The notes: generated by a model not told the origin, from the sequence alone. DNA of 64,000 nt from Candidatus Berkiella aquae (GCF_001431295.2 NZ_LKAJ02000001.1:124001-188000); one strand, 5' to 3'. Shown: positions 9,041-17,880, counted from the stretch's first letter. Made by a program: numbers and translations.

Positions 9041-9241
9041 TCATGGTTGACATTTGGCACCTTTACGATGCGTTTTGCCACATCTAATGCAAGGTACTAG
9101 TGGTGCATTAGGTGAAGGGTTGGCTTCCTTCTTGTGTTCTTTGCTCTTCTGCGTTTCGGGTTTTATCTTGTGAAATTCAAGTGGCTTATGGCGCTTGAGC
9201 AACTCTTCTTCATGTTCTTTGTTTTTATCATCAGGTTTCAT
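9041..9241 (-). CDS. Small charged protein with a zinc-knuckle-like Cys/His motif
   Basis: A 66-residue product, extremely rich in Lys/Glu/His up to residue 45, ending in CIRCGKTHRKGAKC, a C-x2-C-x3-H-x5-C pattern close to a zinc knuckle. The motif suggests metal or nucleic-acid binding. AAGG lies about 9 bases before the ATG. A competing plus-strand frame at 9134-9334 is hydrophobic and has no ribosome-binding site, so the minus frame is preferred. The family is unknown. Confidence 0.55.
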   Translation of the reverse strand: MKPDDKNKEHEEELLKRHKPLEFHKIKPETQKSKEHKKEANPSPNAPLVPCIRCGKTHRKGAKCQP

Positions 9242-9387
9242 AATAAATGCCTTTTAGTTACGACGCTTTCAATATTTTGGGCTTCAATGACAACAATTTC
9301 AATGTTTGCTAATAGGTCATGCATATGCATTTGATGAAAGATCTTGAGCTATACTTGAAAGCAATCACTTTTTCCAGGATAAATTTT

Positions 9388-10233
9388 ATGCATGTAAAAA
9401 CAAAATGGTTGATGGGCTTAGCGTTATTAGCGATCTCAAAAATGCTTTGTGCAGTTGATGCGCAAAAATTATCTTTACCGGGTGAAATTACGTTAAATGA
9501 AAATAAAGTAACGCATGTCGTCTCTGCCGTACAAGGGCATGTCAAAGACATTTATAAAAACTTAGGTGAACCTGTTGAAAAGGGAGAGCGTCTGGTTTCA
9601 TTTCAAAGCCGTGAAATGGCTGAAATTAAAGCCGCCTATTTAGCTGCTTATCAAGAAATCCAATTGAAAAATGAAATTTTAAAACGTGAAGAAAAGCTTT
9701 GTAAAACGCATGTAAAAGCAGAAATTGAATTTGCTAAAACAAAAATTGGTGTTGAAACAGCCAAAATTCATTTAGAACAAGCAAAGCAAAAACTATTAGC
9801 TTTAGGTCTTAGCATCGATGAAATCAATCATTTACCTGAAGAGAAAGAACCTTTAAATTTATGCCATATCCATTCACCCTTAGATGGCGTGATTATTGAA
9901 CGTCATTTGACACGTGGATGTGCGATTGATAAAGATAAGCAAATTTATGTCATTGGCGATTTAGACACCGTTTGGGTCAATCTTGCTATTGATGGTAAAG
10001 ATATGCGCAAAATACATAAAGGACAAAAAGCAACTATTTACTCACATGATAATTCGACCATTGCTCATGCCGAAATTATGTATATCAGTCCTGTTAATGA
10101 TAAAAGCAGAAATGGTCGCGCCATCGTTGAGCTTGATAATACTAAACATCAATGGCATCCCGGTGATGAAGTAAAAGTGGAATTAATGATTTCTGATAAA
10201 ATGCCAGCTAAAACCGTATCAAATAAAAGCTAG
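9388..10233 (+). CDS. Periplasmic adaptor (HlyD/CusB-like membrane fusion protein), orphan
   Basis: A 281-residue exported protein. Start ATG 9388 (AGGA 9 bases upstream) gives the signal peptide MHVKTKWLMGLALLAISKMLCA; the in-frame upstream start at 9319 would mask it. Lipoyl halves (VSAVQGHVKDIYKNLGEPV and CHIHSPLDGVIIE) flank an alpha-helical hairpin at about 75-150; a beta-barrel domain follows (VWVNLAIDGKDMRKIHKG). It ends at the beta-barrel and lacks the membrane-proximal domain of full-length RND adaptors (about 380-400 residues). No inner-membrane pump or outer-membrane channel gene adjoins it, so the partner is unknown. Confidence 0.85.
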   Translation: MHVKTKWLMGLALLAISKMLCAVDAQKLSLPGEITLNENKVTHVVSAVQGHVKDIYKNLGEPVEKGERLVSFQSREMAEIKAAYLAAYQEIQLKNEILKREEKLCKTHVKAEIEFAKTKIGVETAKIHLEQAKQKLLALGLSIDEINHLPEEKEPLNLCHIHSPLDGVIIERHLTRGCAIDKDKQIYVIGDLDTVWVNLAIDGKDMRKIHKGQKATIYSHDNSTIAHAEIMYISPVNDKSRNGRAIVELDNTKHQWHPGDEVKVELMISDKMPAKTVSNKS

Positions 10234-10245
10234 CTAGGCTAGCTT
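10227..10245 (+). terminator. Hairpin terminator after the adaptor gene
   Basis: AAGCTAGC-TAG-GCTAGCTT gives an 8-bp perfect stem overlapping the stop codon, followed by CATTCTTTT. Confidence 0.5.
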
Positions 10246-11074
10246 CATTCTTTTAGGGGATGGATGTGCGCATTCATGATTCTCTTTAGGAGGATCAGCA
10301 AATTTGCTTGCCATATCAATGGCATGTTGCAACGTTTGCTCCAAGTTACGCCAAGTATAAAGTGAGCGTGCAAGCATCGCCAAAATCGATAAAATGAGCC
10401 TGAAGTGTCAGTGGATCAATGAGGATGTTTCTACTAGAAACATCTGCATGATTAATTTGATTTTTAATGAGAAATTGTATCGCCTCCAGTAACGAATGTA
10501 ATATTTGAGCTTGATATTGGGGAGAAAGAACATTCAAATCATTTTTGCAGTGCTTTTTGAATTGATGCAGAGTAATACCAGGCAGTAATTTCATAAAAAG
10601 ATAACTTTTATGCGATCCATCTTTGGTAGTACGAAACCGTATCCCATTAAATAAATTAAGCTTTTTTAAAATTTCACTTTCATCTAAAGCCTTTTCCTCA
10701 TCATCTAGCATGGTTTTTACAACACAAAGTTCCTTAGTGATTAAATTTTGTGCCAATTTAATGCACCCAACAGCACCTTTGCCAATTTTACCATCATGAT
10801 AGATGGCATAAGGTGTGCCATCTTGATCAGCAAGAATAATGTGTCTCAAGCGAACAAAAGTATATATTTTGAGAGGTGACTCTTTTATTTTTTGGCAAAC
10901 CCATTTTAGAGCTGGTTCACCAAGCCAGGTACCATCTTTCAGGAAGTCATTTTTGGCTTGTTCAATTATTTTGTAAGTAGAATTCTTTGCTAAAATGGTC
11001 TGCCAAATATCATTAAGAGTAGGAGCACTCTTAGTATGCTGAAATTGTGGGCAAAATAATTTAACCGGCGACAA
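10234..11074 (-). pseudogene. Frameshifted/truncated protein kinase-like gene
   Basis: The longest frame (10346-11074, 242 residues) is a kinase-like domain: GKGAVG glycine loop (98-103), Lys120 in VVKT, Asp211 and Asn216 in HADVSSRN, and DFG at 230-232. It stops nine residues after DFG, removing most of the C-lobe. A +1 frame continues to a stop at 10234-10236 and reads MLARSLYTWRNLEQT...SPKRMKLA, resembling the tail of the paralogue at 14964-15899. About 50 residues between are missing, so a deletion plus frameshift is likely. The only start is TTG 11074, with no ribosome-binding site and an in-frame stop just upstream. Probably inactive. Confidence 0.7.
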
Positions 11075-11191
11075 AGATCAAGAATTGTTAGAATTAACAC
11101 CATTTTTCATTAAAATCACTCTAGAATTTGGCTGCTTGAGGTAGCGAATTTTAAGGAAATTGGTGTATAAAATCAAATAAAAGCAGCGTGG

Positions 11192-12208
11192 CTATTTCAC
11201 ATATTTTTTCAAATGCGATGCACCATGTTCTAAAGACTCTTGAACGGCAGGAATTTCACTGAGTGCATTAAGTAAGCCATAATCATGAATCATGCCATTA
11301 TAACGGATGGCAATTACATCAACGCCAGCAGTATCCAGTTTTTGTGCATAGGCTTCTCCTTCATCGCGTAGGGGATCGTTTTCAGCCGTTTGAATCATGG
11401 TAGGGGGTAAACCACTCAATTGAGCATTGGTGCCACGCAAAGGTGAAGCAAGAACGTCAGCACGTTCTTTTTCATCCGTTGTATAGTTATCCCAGAACCA
11501 TTTCATCATATTTTTAGTGAGGAAATAACCATGTGAGAATTTGTTATAAGATTCGGTATCAAAATTAGCATCGGTCACTGGCCAGAATAAAACTTGTGCC
11601 ATAATTTTGGGAGTGCCCTTTTCTTTGGCCATGATGCTAACCGCATTTGCAATATTACCACCGGCACTATTGCCGACAACCGCTAATTTTTTACCATCGA
11701 CATTTATTTCATGACCATGATCTGCAACCCATGAAGTTGCGCCATAAGCTTGATTGATGGCGACTGGAAATTTTGCTTCAGGAGATGGCGTATAATTAAC
11801 AAAAACAGCTGCCATGCCACTATTTAGCACCAGATCTCGCACAAAACGTTCATGGGTTGGGAAATCGCCCAATACCCAACCACCACCATGAAAAAACATA
11901 AAGACAGGTAGCGGTTTATCATGCCCTTTAGGTCGTACAATGGTGAGTATAATAGGTTTGCCATCAACCGTAATCATCTTCTCTTGAATATCGATTTTGG
12001 AGGTGTCTGTTTTAACTAATTTTTGCGCATTGGCTAAAACCGCACGTGCATCTTGGGGTGACAATTCTTCAATCGCTTTACCTTTATTGGTTGCCAGGGT
12101 GTCTAAGAATTTACGAGTATTGTGTTCAACCCATCCGGCATCAGCAGCCATAAGGTTGCTAGCAAAGCACACTACATAAGTGATGAATAAGGTTCTTGTT
12201 AATTTCAT
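11192..12208 (-). CDS. Secreted alpha/beta-hydrolase esterase (hormone-sensitive lipase family)
   Basis: A 338-residue carboxylesterase of the HSL (bacterial group IV) type. A signal peptide is visible (MKLTRTLFITYVVCFASNLMA, cleavage near A21-A22). HGGG at 107-110 forms the oxyanion hole. The nucleophile is Ser181 in GNSAGG; Asp278 (NDPLRDEG) and His308 (MIHDYG) complete the triad. It probably cleaves short-chain acyl esters in the periplasm or outside the cell. ATG 12208 is chosen because AGGA lies 8 bases upstream; GTG 12214 would be too close. Confidence 0.93.
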   Translation of the reverse strand: MKLTRTLFITYVVCFASNLMAADAGWVEHNTRKFLDTLATNKGKAIEELSPQDARAVLANAQKLVKTDTSKIDIQEKMITVDGKPIILTIVRPKGHDKPLPVFMFFHGGGWVLGDFPTHERFVRDLVLNSGMAAVFVNYTPSPEAKFPVAINQAYGATSWVADHGHEINVDGKKLAVVGNSAGGNIANAVSIMAKEKGTPKIMAQVLFWPVTDANFDTESYNKFSHGYFLTKNMMKWFWDNYTTDEKERADVLASPLRGTNAQLSGLPPTMIQTAENDPLRDEGEAYAQKLDTAGVDVIAIRYNGMIHDYGLLNALSEIPAVQESLEHGASHLKKYVK

Positions 12209-12402
12209 TAACACAATCCTTCTGATAGGAATATAAATTCAGTAGCCATTTATCGTCACGTTTATAAAAGATACACTATTTTTGGCAAGATTTTTGTGCA
12301 GTGGAAAGGATATCTAGTATTGATCATATCATTTGATATGCACGTGAATATTGGAAAAATGAAACTAAAATAAAATGGGAGTAAGTTGTCACAGGCGTAA
12401 CG

Positions 12403-12681
12403 ATGAATAAATTAACTACAACATTGATTGCATCCATCTTATTTTTTTCTCAAGTTGGCATGGCCGATGATAATGAAATCATTGGTCCTGCTCATTCCAA
12501 AAGCTTTATTCAAAAAACGGATCCTTCGGTTTTGCCTAAACCCATGCAAGAACGAGCTCAAGAAGAAAAAAATGCGCTTCCCTATCGTGGCTATTTTCAA
12601 CGTGATGGAGGTGGTGAAGTTAAGTTTCGTGAAAGAGTGCGTGAGAGAAAAAATCAAGCTAATCAAACAAACGATCAATAA
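12403..12681 (+). CDS. Small secreted hypothetical protein
   Basis: A 92-residue product with a clear signal peptide (MNKLTTTLIASILFFSQVGMA, cleavage before DDNEI) and a short hydrophilic mature part of about 70 residues, rich in Arg, Glu and Gln, with no Cys. No family is recognised. It is divergent from the esterase gene, with an AGG seven bases before ATG. The other two frames over this region are not favoured. Confidence 0.65.
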   Translation: MNKLTTTLIASILFFSQVGMADDNEIIGPAHSKSFIQKTDPSVLPKPMQERAQEEKNALPYRGYFQRDGGGEVKFRERVRERKNQANQTNDQ

Positions 12682-13440
12682 ATAGTTAAAATGAGGCGTT
12701 CTACCGTAGAAGGTATTTAAGACGTCTTTAAAAAAGATCAAATTGAATCATGCTGATATTTCTCGACCTTCTTTGCGTTTAACAGCTTCGGAGGTTATGG
12801 GTCATGCCCGTCCTCTAAGCGGCCTCGAATAATTAAAGGATAGGATAGGCCTATCGCCTGCCAATCTTCTAAGCATCATTTTGGATGCCCTAAATCACAC
12901 CTCCTAAATTTAAAACCCCCCACCTCTCATCTTAGACGCTCATCTTTGGTGAGAGGGGTACTACTTTCCCCCTCTCCTTCACACCGTGAGGGTGCCCGGC
13001 TTGTCCTGCGTAGCTCACGAAATAAGCAAAGAAGAAAGGCGCGGGTGGGGTTTTCAAATAGGGAGATGGGGGCTGAAATCACTAAAATGTCATAAAAACT
13101 GCGCCCCTAGTCAAGATAATATCCGATTTTTCATAATTATGTTGAAGACTAACTTCTGTTCTGGTATAAAGCAATTCATGACAGGAAAGTTCGAATAAAA
13201 ATCAATGGAGCATGACAATGTTCGCAACGAATGAGGCCCAAATTGTGGGTGGATATAAAAGATATAGATGATATTGAATCAAAAGTTTTCATATCAGCAC
13301 AATAGGCTGGGGTTTGCATTCCTGAAACAAAGTAACTGCAATGCTTTGCCCATAGTCCATCTATGTTTATTTCCATCTATCTAATTGAGCATTCATGCAT
13401 TGCCGACAATGGCGTTTATCAACTTTTTGGAGGCTTTGTT
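12682..13440. other. Long non-coding stretch with coding debris and a structured element
   Basis: About 760 bases with no convincing gene. At 12705-12830 one frame without a start reads KLNHADISRPSLRL and stops after PLSGLE; NHADIS echoes the catalytic NHADVS of the nearby kinase, but the match is short and may be chance. From 12900 to 13095 lies a GC-rich structured block, listed separately. The ORFs at 12986-13198 and 13176-13376 lie in this structured or repeat-like DNA and lack ribosome-binding sites. The 90 bases before 13441 hold the promoter region of the repeat-protein gene. Confidence 0.5.
12900..13095. repeat. GC-rich structured element with nested inverted repeats
   Basis: Outer arms AAAACCCCCCACC (12912-12924) and GGTGGGGTTTT (13044-13054) are complementary apart from two extra C. 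Inside, GGTGAGAGGGG (12948-12958) pairs imperfectly with the CCCCCTCTCCTTCACACC stretch at 12968-12985. Composition is much richer in G+C than its surroundings. It looks like a dispersed non-autonomous repeat or structured RNA locus; only one copy was noticed in this window. Confidence 0.4.
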
Positions 13441-14505
13441 ATGCCAAGAAATACAGATATTAAAAATTTAACACCAGAAAAAGCATTGCAACAAATTCGA
13501 AAATCAGCAAAAACTGCTGTTAAACAAGGTCGTCTTTGTCTTGACAAAACAGCGCTTAAAGCCAAACTTGGATATACGGATGAACAAGCAGATGTTTATA
13601 TTTCAACGTTTAATAAGAATGTCGGCACCCCTGAAGAGCAGGCGTTAAAAAAAGCTCGAAAGGCCGCAGTTGATGCGGTTGCTCATGGGCGAGCTTGTCC
13701 TACCGAAGAATATTTGAAAAAAAGAATGAAATATACCGCTGAACAAGTCAAGGTCTATCTGGAGAAATATAAAGAACTTGAGCGCAGCAAAGAACAACAA
13801 GCATTGAGAAAAGCACGTAAATCAGCACAAGGCACAGCATCTCTAGGTCATTCTTGTTATTCAGATGAAGCATTAAAAAAGAAAGGATATTCAGAAAAAG
13901 AAATAGAAGCATACCAAGCGGCATATAAGCAATCTGAGAGCACACAAGAAGAACAGGCGAAAAGGTTAACACGGGGTCATGCACGGACATCTGCCTATCA
14001 TGCCCGCGCTTGTGCTTCAGAGGAAGCATTAAAGAAGGCAGGCTATACGGATGAACAGATCACTATCTATCTTGCTACCTATGAAGCAGCTAAAGGAACA
14101 GAGCAAGAACAAGCGCTAAGAAAAGCTCGATATGATGCACAAGAGCAAGCATATCGTTGTCGTCCACTCCCTACAGAGGAAAAGTTAAAAGAAAAAGGTT
14201 ATAGCGAAGAACAAATCACCGCTTTTTTGCAGTCTTACCAAATGACGCTTGATAAAAAAGTGCAGAAGCTGCTTACCAAGGTGCGAGAAGCTATGTCTAA
14301 AGAAGAAATTAATCCAAATGACGATTCAGAAAAACGGATAGCTAAACGAAGTAGAGCAGTGTTTGATGACTCAGAAGATAGGATGGTTAACGATGAAGAA
14401 GCTTCGCTTTTGCTATTCTCGAGCTGTAAACATAATACGCCGAGTGATACTTCTTGCACACAAGCAGCAGAGCATAGTTCACCGTCTAAAAGACGATTAG
14501 CATAG
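13441..14505 (+). CDS. Tandem-repeat protein with five ~52-residue helical repeats
   Basis: A 354-residue protein. ATG 13441 is set by a perfect GGAGG seven bases upstream, although the frame is open back to 13363. Residues about 10-270 are five tandem repeats of 52-53 residues with the pattern EQALRKAR..A...A...R.C..EEALKK.GYTDEQI..YL..Y; the Cys of the first four repeats is lost in the fifth. Each repeat looks like three short helices. The rest is acidic then basic and ends SSPSKRRLA, matching the basic tail of other accessory proteins here. No family is recognised. A scaffold or binding role is possible. Confidence 0.85.
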   Translation: MPRNTDIKNLTPEKALQQIRKSAKTAVKQGRLCLDKTALKAKLGYTDEQADVYISTFNKNVGTPEEQALKKARKAAVDAVAHGRACPTEEYLKKRMKYTAEQVKVYLEKYKELERSKEQQALRKARKSAQGTASLGHSCYSDEALKKKGYSEKEIEAYQAAYKQSESTQEEQAKRLTRGHARTSAYHARACASEEALKKAGYTDEQITIYLATYEAAKGTEQEQALRKARYDAQEQAYRCRPLPTEEKLKEKGYSEEQITAFLQSYQMTLDKKVQKLLTKVREAMSKEEINPNDDSEKRIAKRSRAVFDDSEDRMVNDEEASLLLFSSCKHNTPSDTSCTQAAEHSSPSKRRLA

Positions 14506-14963
14506 AGAAGCATTTGAAGAATTAGAGCGAGAAGCTGCTTTTTAGCTCAATCAGTAATTTATCTGCGTTTTGTCTAAGTGACAAAACATTTAGTCAGAAC
14601 GCCTTTGATTAAATTTTACGATTGATAAAAATTGATAGTAGATAATTCACCAATGCTCTGTGCAAGAACACACAGCTTATGAAATCTGCACCTAATATTA
14701 GGTTTCTTGAAAGATTACATAAAGCACAAAAAAAGATCGTCAAGATGCGCTACAAGGCAAACCTCCTACTATGTGGCGGCTCCAAGGGCAATAAAATGCT
14801 TATATGGTTGGATGTAATGAAATAATGGCACCGAGAGTCTCAGAACTGCCTAGCAAAAGATTGCGTAAGTAAGATGTTTGATTTTTTTGATGCGTTCTCA
14901 TTTTCACGAGATGGATGAAAAGAAGAATTTTACTGTGTTGAGATAAGTATAAACAGACTGATA
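14506..14963. other. Intergenic region with hairpins and a degraded ORF
   Basis: GTTTTGT-CTAAGTG-ACAAAAC (14567-14587) is a 7-bp hairpin that could end the repeat-protein transcript. A perfect 14-base palindrome ACCTAATATTAGGT lies at 14690-14703. Between 14679 and 14872 there are traces of a decayed coding sequence (separate entry). Nothing else was seen. Confidence 0.5.
14679..14872 (+). pseudogene. Possible gene remnant ending in a basic tail
   Basis: ATG 14679 opens a 48-residue frame (MKSAPNIRFLERLHKAQKK...). At a run of seven A near 14730 a shifted frame reads DRQDALQGKPPTMWRLQGQ, then a stop, then continues in the same frame to SELPSKRLRK and a stop at 14870-14872. The ending resembles the tails ATKRLR and SPSKRRLA of neighbouring genes. 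This fits a decayed copy of an accessory gene, but the stretch is short and could be chance. Confidence 0.3.
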
Positions 14964-15899
14964 TTAACAAGCGAGTTTAGTTAATGATGGCTTGATTTGT
15001 GCGATGGATTGAATTTTTTCGATTGCTTGAGCAAGATTGTCAGCAACGTGATGCTGTGTTAAAAGATGCTCGTTAATTATCTTGTGTAATATAAGATCGC
15101 TAATAATCAATTGATAATGAGGAATGATCTTAGCAAGATCATTCGCACAACAGGCATCTTCTTCCTCAGGTATTATGTTTTTAGCTTCAGCAAAATCAAT
15201 GAATGAGGTTGCCATGCATAGTGGATCAAACATGACATTATACTGATGAAGATCATGGTGATGGATTTTTTTGGCAAACATGGCTTGCAGTGCCTCAAGT
15301 AGTGAGAGTAATATTTGGGCTTGCTCTTGCGTTGATAATTCATCATTGCTACTGGCTAAAAGTTTTAAAAATTCATCCCATGACACTCCAGGAACAAGCT
15401 TCATCATAATGTAATATTTACAGGTGTCGTTTTCATTATGGTGCATTTGAACGCCAAGTAGCTGATTATATTTTTGCAGAAACTCACATTCAGTTAAGAA
15501 TTCTTGCTTATCAGTATTCACTTTCAGTACACAAAATTCATGTGTGTTAAGGTTTTGTATGAGTTTAACCGCACTGCTAGGATTATTGTTGAAATTTTCA
15601 GGATGATAAACTGCGTATACATTGCGAAATATATCAGCTATCACAGAATAATTGCACGATTCATTTTTAGGAAGCTTAACGGTATCAGATGCTTTGAATA
15701 CAGTTTGAATAGCTTCTAATACTGTGTCATCAAAAAAAGTACCAGTTGATTGCAGCTTTACTTTAGCGTGGCCAATCAGTTTGTTGACCGTCGAAGCTTT
15801 CAAAATAGATTGCCACCTCGTTTGAAAATCTTCGCTATCTAATGAAAGGGAAGCTTTTGGTTGAGAATGCTGAACAAATGCGGGTAAGTAGCGTCTCAT
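14964..15899 (-). CDS. Degenerate protein kinase-like protein (possible pseudokinase)
   Basis: A 311-residue paralogue of the broken kinase gene at 10234-11074; both start with the same kind of N-terminus (RYLPAFVQHSQ versus KLFCPQFQHTK). Lys126 (CVLKV) and the catalytic-loop residues Asp216 and Asn221 (HHDLHQYN) are present, but the glycine loop is replaced by NFNNNPSS and DFG reads DFA (235-237). Metal or nucleotide binding may thus be impaired, although the DFA change keeps the Asp. No signal peptide or membrane helix is seen. A host-directed or regulatory role is inferred only from context. Confidence 0.75.
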   Translation of the reverse strand: MRRYLPAFVQHSQPKASLSLDSEDFQTRWQSILKASTVNKLIGHAKVKLQSTGTFFDDTVLEAIQTVFKASDTVKLPKNESCNYSVIADIFRNVYAVYHPENFNNNPSSAVKLIQNLNTHEFCVLKVNTDKQEFLTECEFLQKYNQLLGVQMHHNENDTCKYYIMMKLVPGVSWDEFLKLLASSNDELSTQEQAQILLSLLEALQAMFAKKIHHHDLHQYNVMFDPLCMATSFIDFAEAKNIIPEEEDACCANDLAKIIPHYQLIISDLILHKIINEHLLTQHHVADNLAQAIEKIQSIAQIKPSLTKLAC

Positions 15900-16013
15900 A
15901 ATGATGCAACAAAAGAGAATAAACTAAATATGTTATGTGAGTTTTAATAATTCATCAAGGATTTTAAGGCAGTTAATCCATTATTTATCATCGTTCATCG
16001 AATGTTCTACAAT

Positions 16014-16244
16014 TTACTCTGCTATAAAAGTAAATCGAGGCATTTCAATGCCATCGATCTGTATGGTGCCTAAAAAATCGGCAATGGGGCGAGTCCAAAG
16101 TGCTTGGTGTCCAAATTGTTCACAATCATATAGAGACTGATAAATAACAAGCTCTTCCAGTGTATCTGTATGCCATCCAGTGCCAATGACACGATAGAAT
16201 TTATTTTTATAATGTCGATATTTGCCGGGGATTACTTTTTGCAT
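16014..16244 (-). CDS. DUF1653 family protein
   Basis: A 76-residue protein that fits DUF1653 along its whole length: GKYRHYKNKFYRVIG at the start, TLEELVIYQSLY in the middle, LWTRPIADF and a final PRF motif. Family members are small standalone cytoplasmic proteins of unknown function. The length is normal for the family. Plus-strand ORF 15937-16140 is its shadow. Confidence 0.9.
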   Translation of the reverse strand: MQKVIPGKYRHYKNKFYRVIGTGWHTDTLEELVIYQSLYDCEQFGHQALWTRPIADFLGTIQIDGIEMPRFTFIAE

Positions 16245-16321
16245 TTCAGATACTTAATGGTATGTAAAGTACACAATCATTGCTGATAATACGTTAAAAG
16301 TAAATAGCGAACGCAACAAAT

Positions 16322-16354
16322 AAATGCTATATCATTTGATGTGATATAGCATTT
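16322..16354. terminator. 13-bp stem hairpin after the PRC-barrel gene
   Basis: AAATGCTATATCA and TGATATAGCATTT form a perfect 13-bp stem with a 7-base loop, just beyond the 3' end of the PRC-barrel gene on the minus strand. The T-run on the minus side is short, so it may be a weak terminator. Confidence 0.45.
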
Positions 16355-16368
16355 AAAAAAGGGGAACT

Positions 16369-16740
16369 TTAGAAGTGTCTTTGTTCCCAGTAGGGTGTTG
16401 TTTTATAGTAGGTATAGATAGATTGTCCCCAGGTTCTATCAGCCATGTCAGGCCAATGATCTTTATCAAAACCCGGTGCATTTTCTAAACGCTGTTTATC
16501 AATATCGACTTTAAAACAATCTTTTTGCGTATCGTAATGAAGTGCATTCCAAGGAAGGGCAAATAATTTTCCTCCCAAGCCTAAAAAAGCACCACTTTCT
16601 AATACTACATAAGCAACATCACCCGTTTGTTTATCTAACATCACTTCAGTGATTTTGCCTAAATCCTCATTAGCATTATTCATTACTTTGACACTAATAA
16701 TTTCGTCATTTGCTTTTACAACATTTGATGCCCTGCCCAT
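16369..16740 (-). CDS. PRC-barrel domain protein
   Basis: A 123-residue protein with one PRC-barrel (residues about 12-80: ISVKVMNNANEDLGKITEVMLDKQ, then VAYVVLESGAFLGLGGKLFALPW). Standalone PRC-barrel proteins of this size are common in bacteria, often stress-related and of unclear function. The tail FDKDHWPDM...YYKTTPYWEQRHF resembles that of many such proteins. GGAGG lies 8 bases before the ATG. No signal peptide is present. Confidence 0.92.
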   Translation of the reverse strand: MGRASNVVKANDEIISVKVMNNANEDLGKITEVMLDKQTGDVAYVVLESGAFLGLGGKLFALPWNALHYDTQKDCFKVDIDKQRLENAPGFDKDHWPDMADRTWGQSIYTYYKTTPYWEQRHF

Positions 16741-16935
16741 AATATGTTCCTCCTAAAATACTTGTAATTAATAAAAATGAGTATTTATGCAGTCGAAAAT
16801 GCATTTTGCTCACCTTTACTTTAGCCTAAAATAAACGGTTTAATTTAAAAATTATAAACAGTGATTTTATAAGGACTGATAATGATAAGGCAGGAAATAG
16901 CTAGGTTTTCGTTAATAAAAACCTAGCAAACGATG

Positions 16936-17880
16936 TTAGGATTTAATTTTTAAGATAATCTTACCATGACAGTGACCTGTTTGTTGCAAAGTTAATGCTT
17001 CTTTAATTTGCTCTAATGGAAAGATTTTCTCGATCTTCGTTTTAAGCAATTGATCATCGATAAGATGAGCAATTTGCTTTAATTGTTCACCATTAGGACT
17101 CACAATGGTAAATTGCGCGGTAATATTATTTTCACTGGCTACTTTAGCCGCATCGCTTGGAATAGGCTGTGTAAAGCAGATGAGCTGACCGCCAGGCTTC
17201 ATGGTTTTCAAAGAACGTATCGTCACATCTTTACCAATCAGATCGAGCGTAATATCAACATCATTCACTTTGTCTTCAAATTTTTCTGTTTGATAATCAA
17301 TAAATTCATCAGCGCCTAATGAAAGACAAAAAGCTTTAGTCGCAGCAGAGCCTGTTGCAACGACGGTTGCCCCTTTATATTTGGCCATTTGAATTGCCAT
17401 TTGTCCTACTGCACCAGCTGCGGCATGAATCAGGACTTTTTGCCCTGCTTTAAGATGGGTCGTCGCAAAGAGTGCCTGCCAGGCCGTTAATGCAACCAAA
17501 GGCACGCCCGCAGCATGCTCATGATCAAGGGAGGCTGGTTTGAGCGCAATTTCATTAGCTGGTGCTGCAACAAATTCAGCAAAACAGCCTGCTGGTTGTG
17601 GAAAACGAATTAAGCCAAATACTTCATCGCCGACTTTATACGGGGTTGCTTGGCTTCCTGCTTCAACGACGGTGCCTGAAAAATCCCAGCCCATGGGCTT
17701 GGGGAAAGTATCCGTTTTAGGATCGGCATAATGACCTTCTCTGACTTTCCAGTCGATAGGATTTATGCTTGCTGCATGAACTGCAACGAGTACTTCATCG
17801 CCTTTAATGGTTGGTTTATTGATATTTTCCAGTTTGACAACATCGATGTTGCCGAATGAATGGTATTGAGCAATTTTCAT
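16936..17880 (-). CDS. NADP-dependent quinone oxidoreductase-like (MDR family)
   Basis: A 314-residue medium-chain dehydrogenase/reductase of the zinc-free quinone-oxidoreductase type. The N-terminal GroES-like domain (INPIDWKVREGHY, MGWDFSGTVVEAG) is followed by a Rossmann domain with HAAAGAVGQMAIQMAK and VATGS. The catalytic zinc ligands of alcohol dehydrogenases are absent. It probably reduces quinones or activated alkenes in the cytoplasm. A GAGG site precedes the ATG. It is divergent from the F-box gene at 18168. Confidence 0.93.
   Translation of the reverse strand: MKIAQYHSFGNIDVVKLENINKPTIKGDEVLVAVHAASINPIDWKVREGHYADPKTDTFPKPMGWDFSGTVVEAGSQATPYKVGDEVFGLIRFPQPAGCFAEFVAAPANEIALKPASLDHEHAAGVPLVALTAWQALFATTHLKAGQKVLIHAAAGAVGQMAIQMAKYKGATVVATGSAATKAFCLSLGADEFIDYQTEKFEDKVNDVDITLDLIGKDVTIRSLKTMKPGGQLICFTQPIPSDAAKVASENNITAQFTIVSPNGEQLKQIAHLIDDQLLKTKIEKIFPLEQIKEALTLQQTGHCHGKIILKIKS

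Noticed and set aside
12986-13376. ORFs of 70 and 66 codons in the structured stretch
   Set aside because: One runs partly through the GC-rich hairpin block, neither has a start site, and neither resembles any protein.
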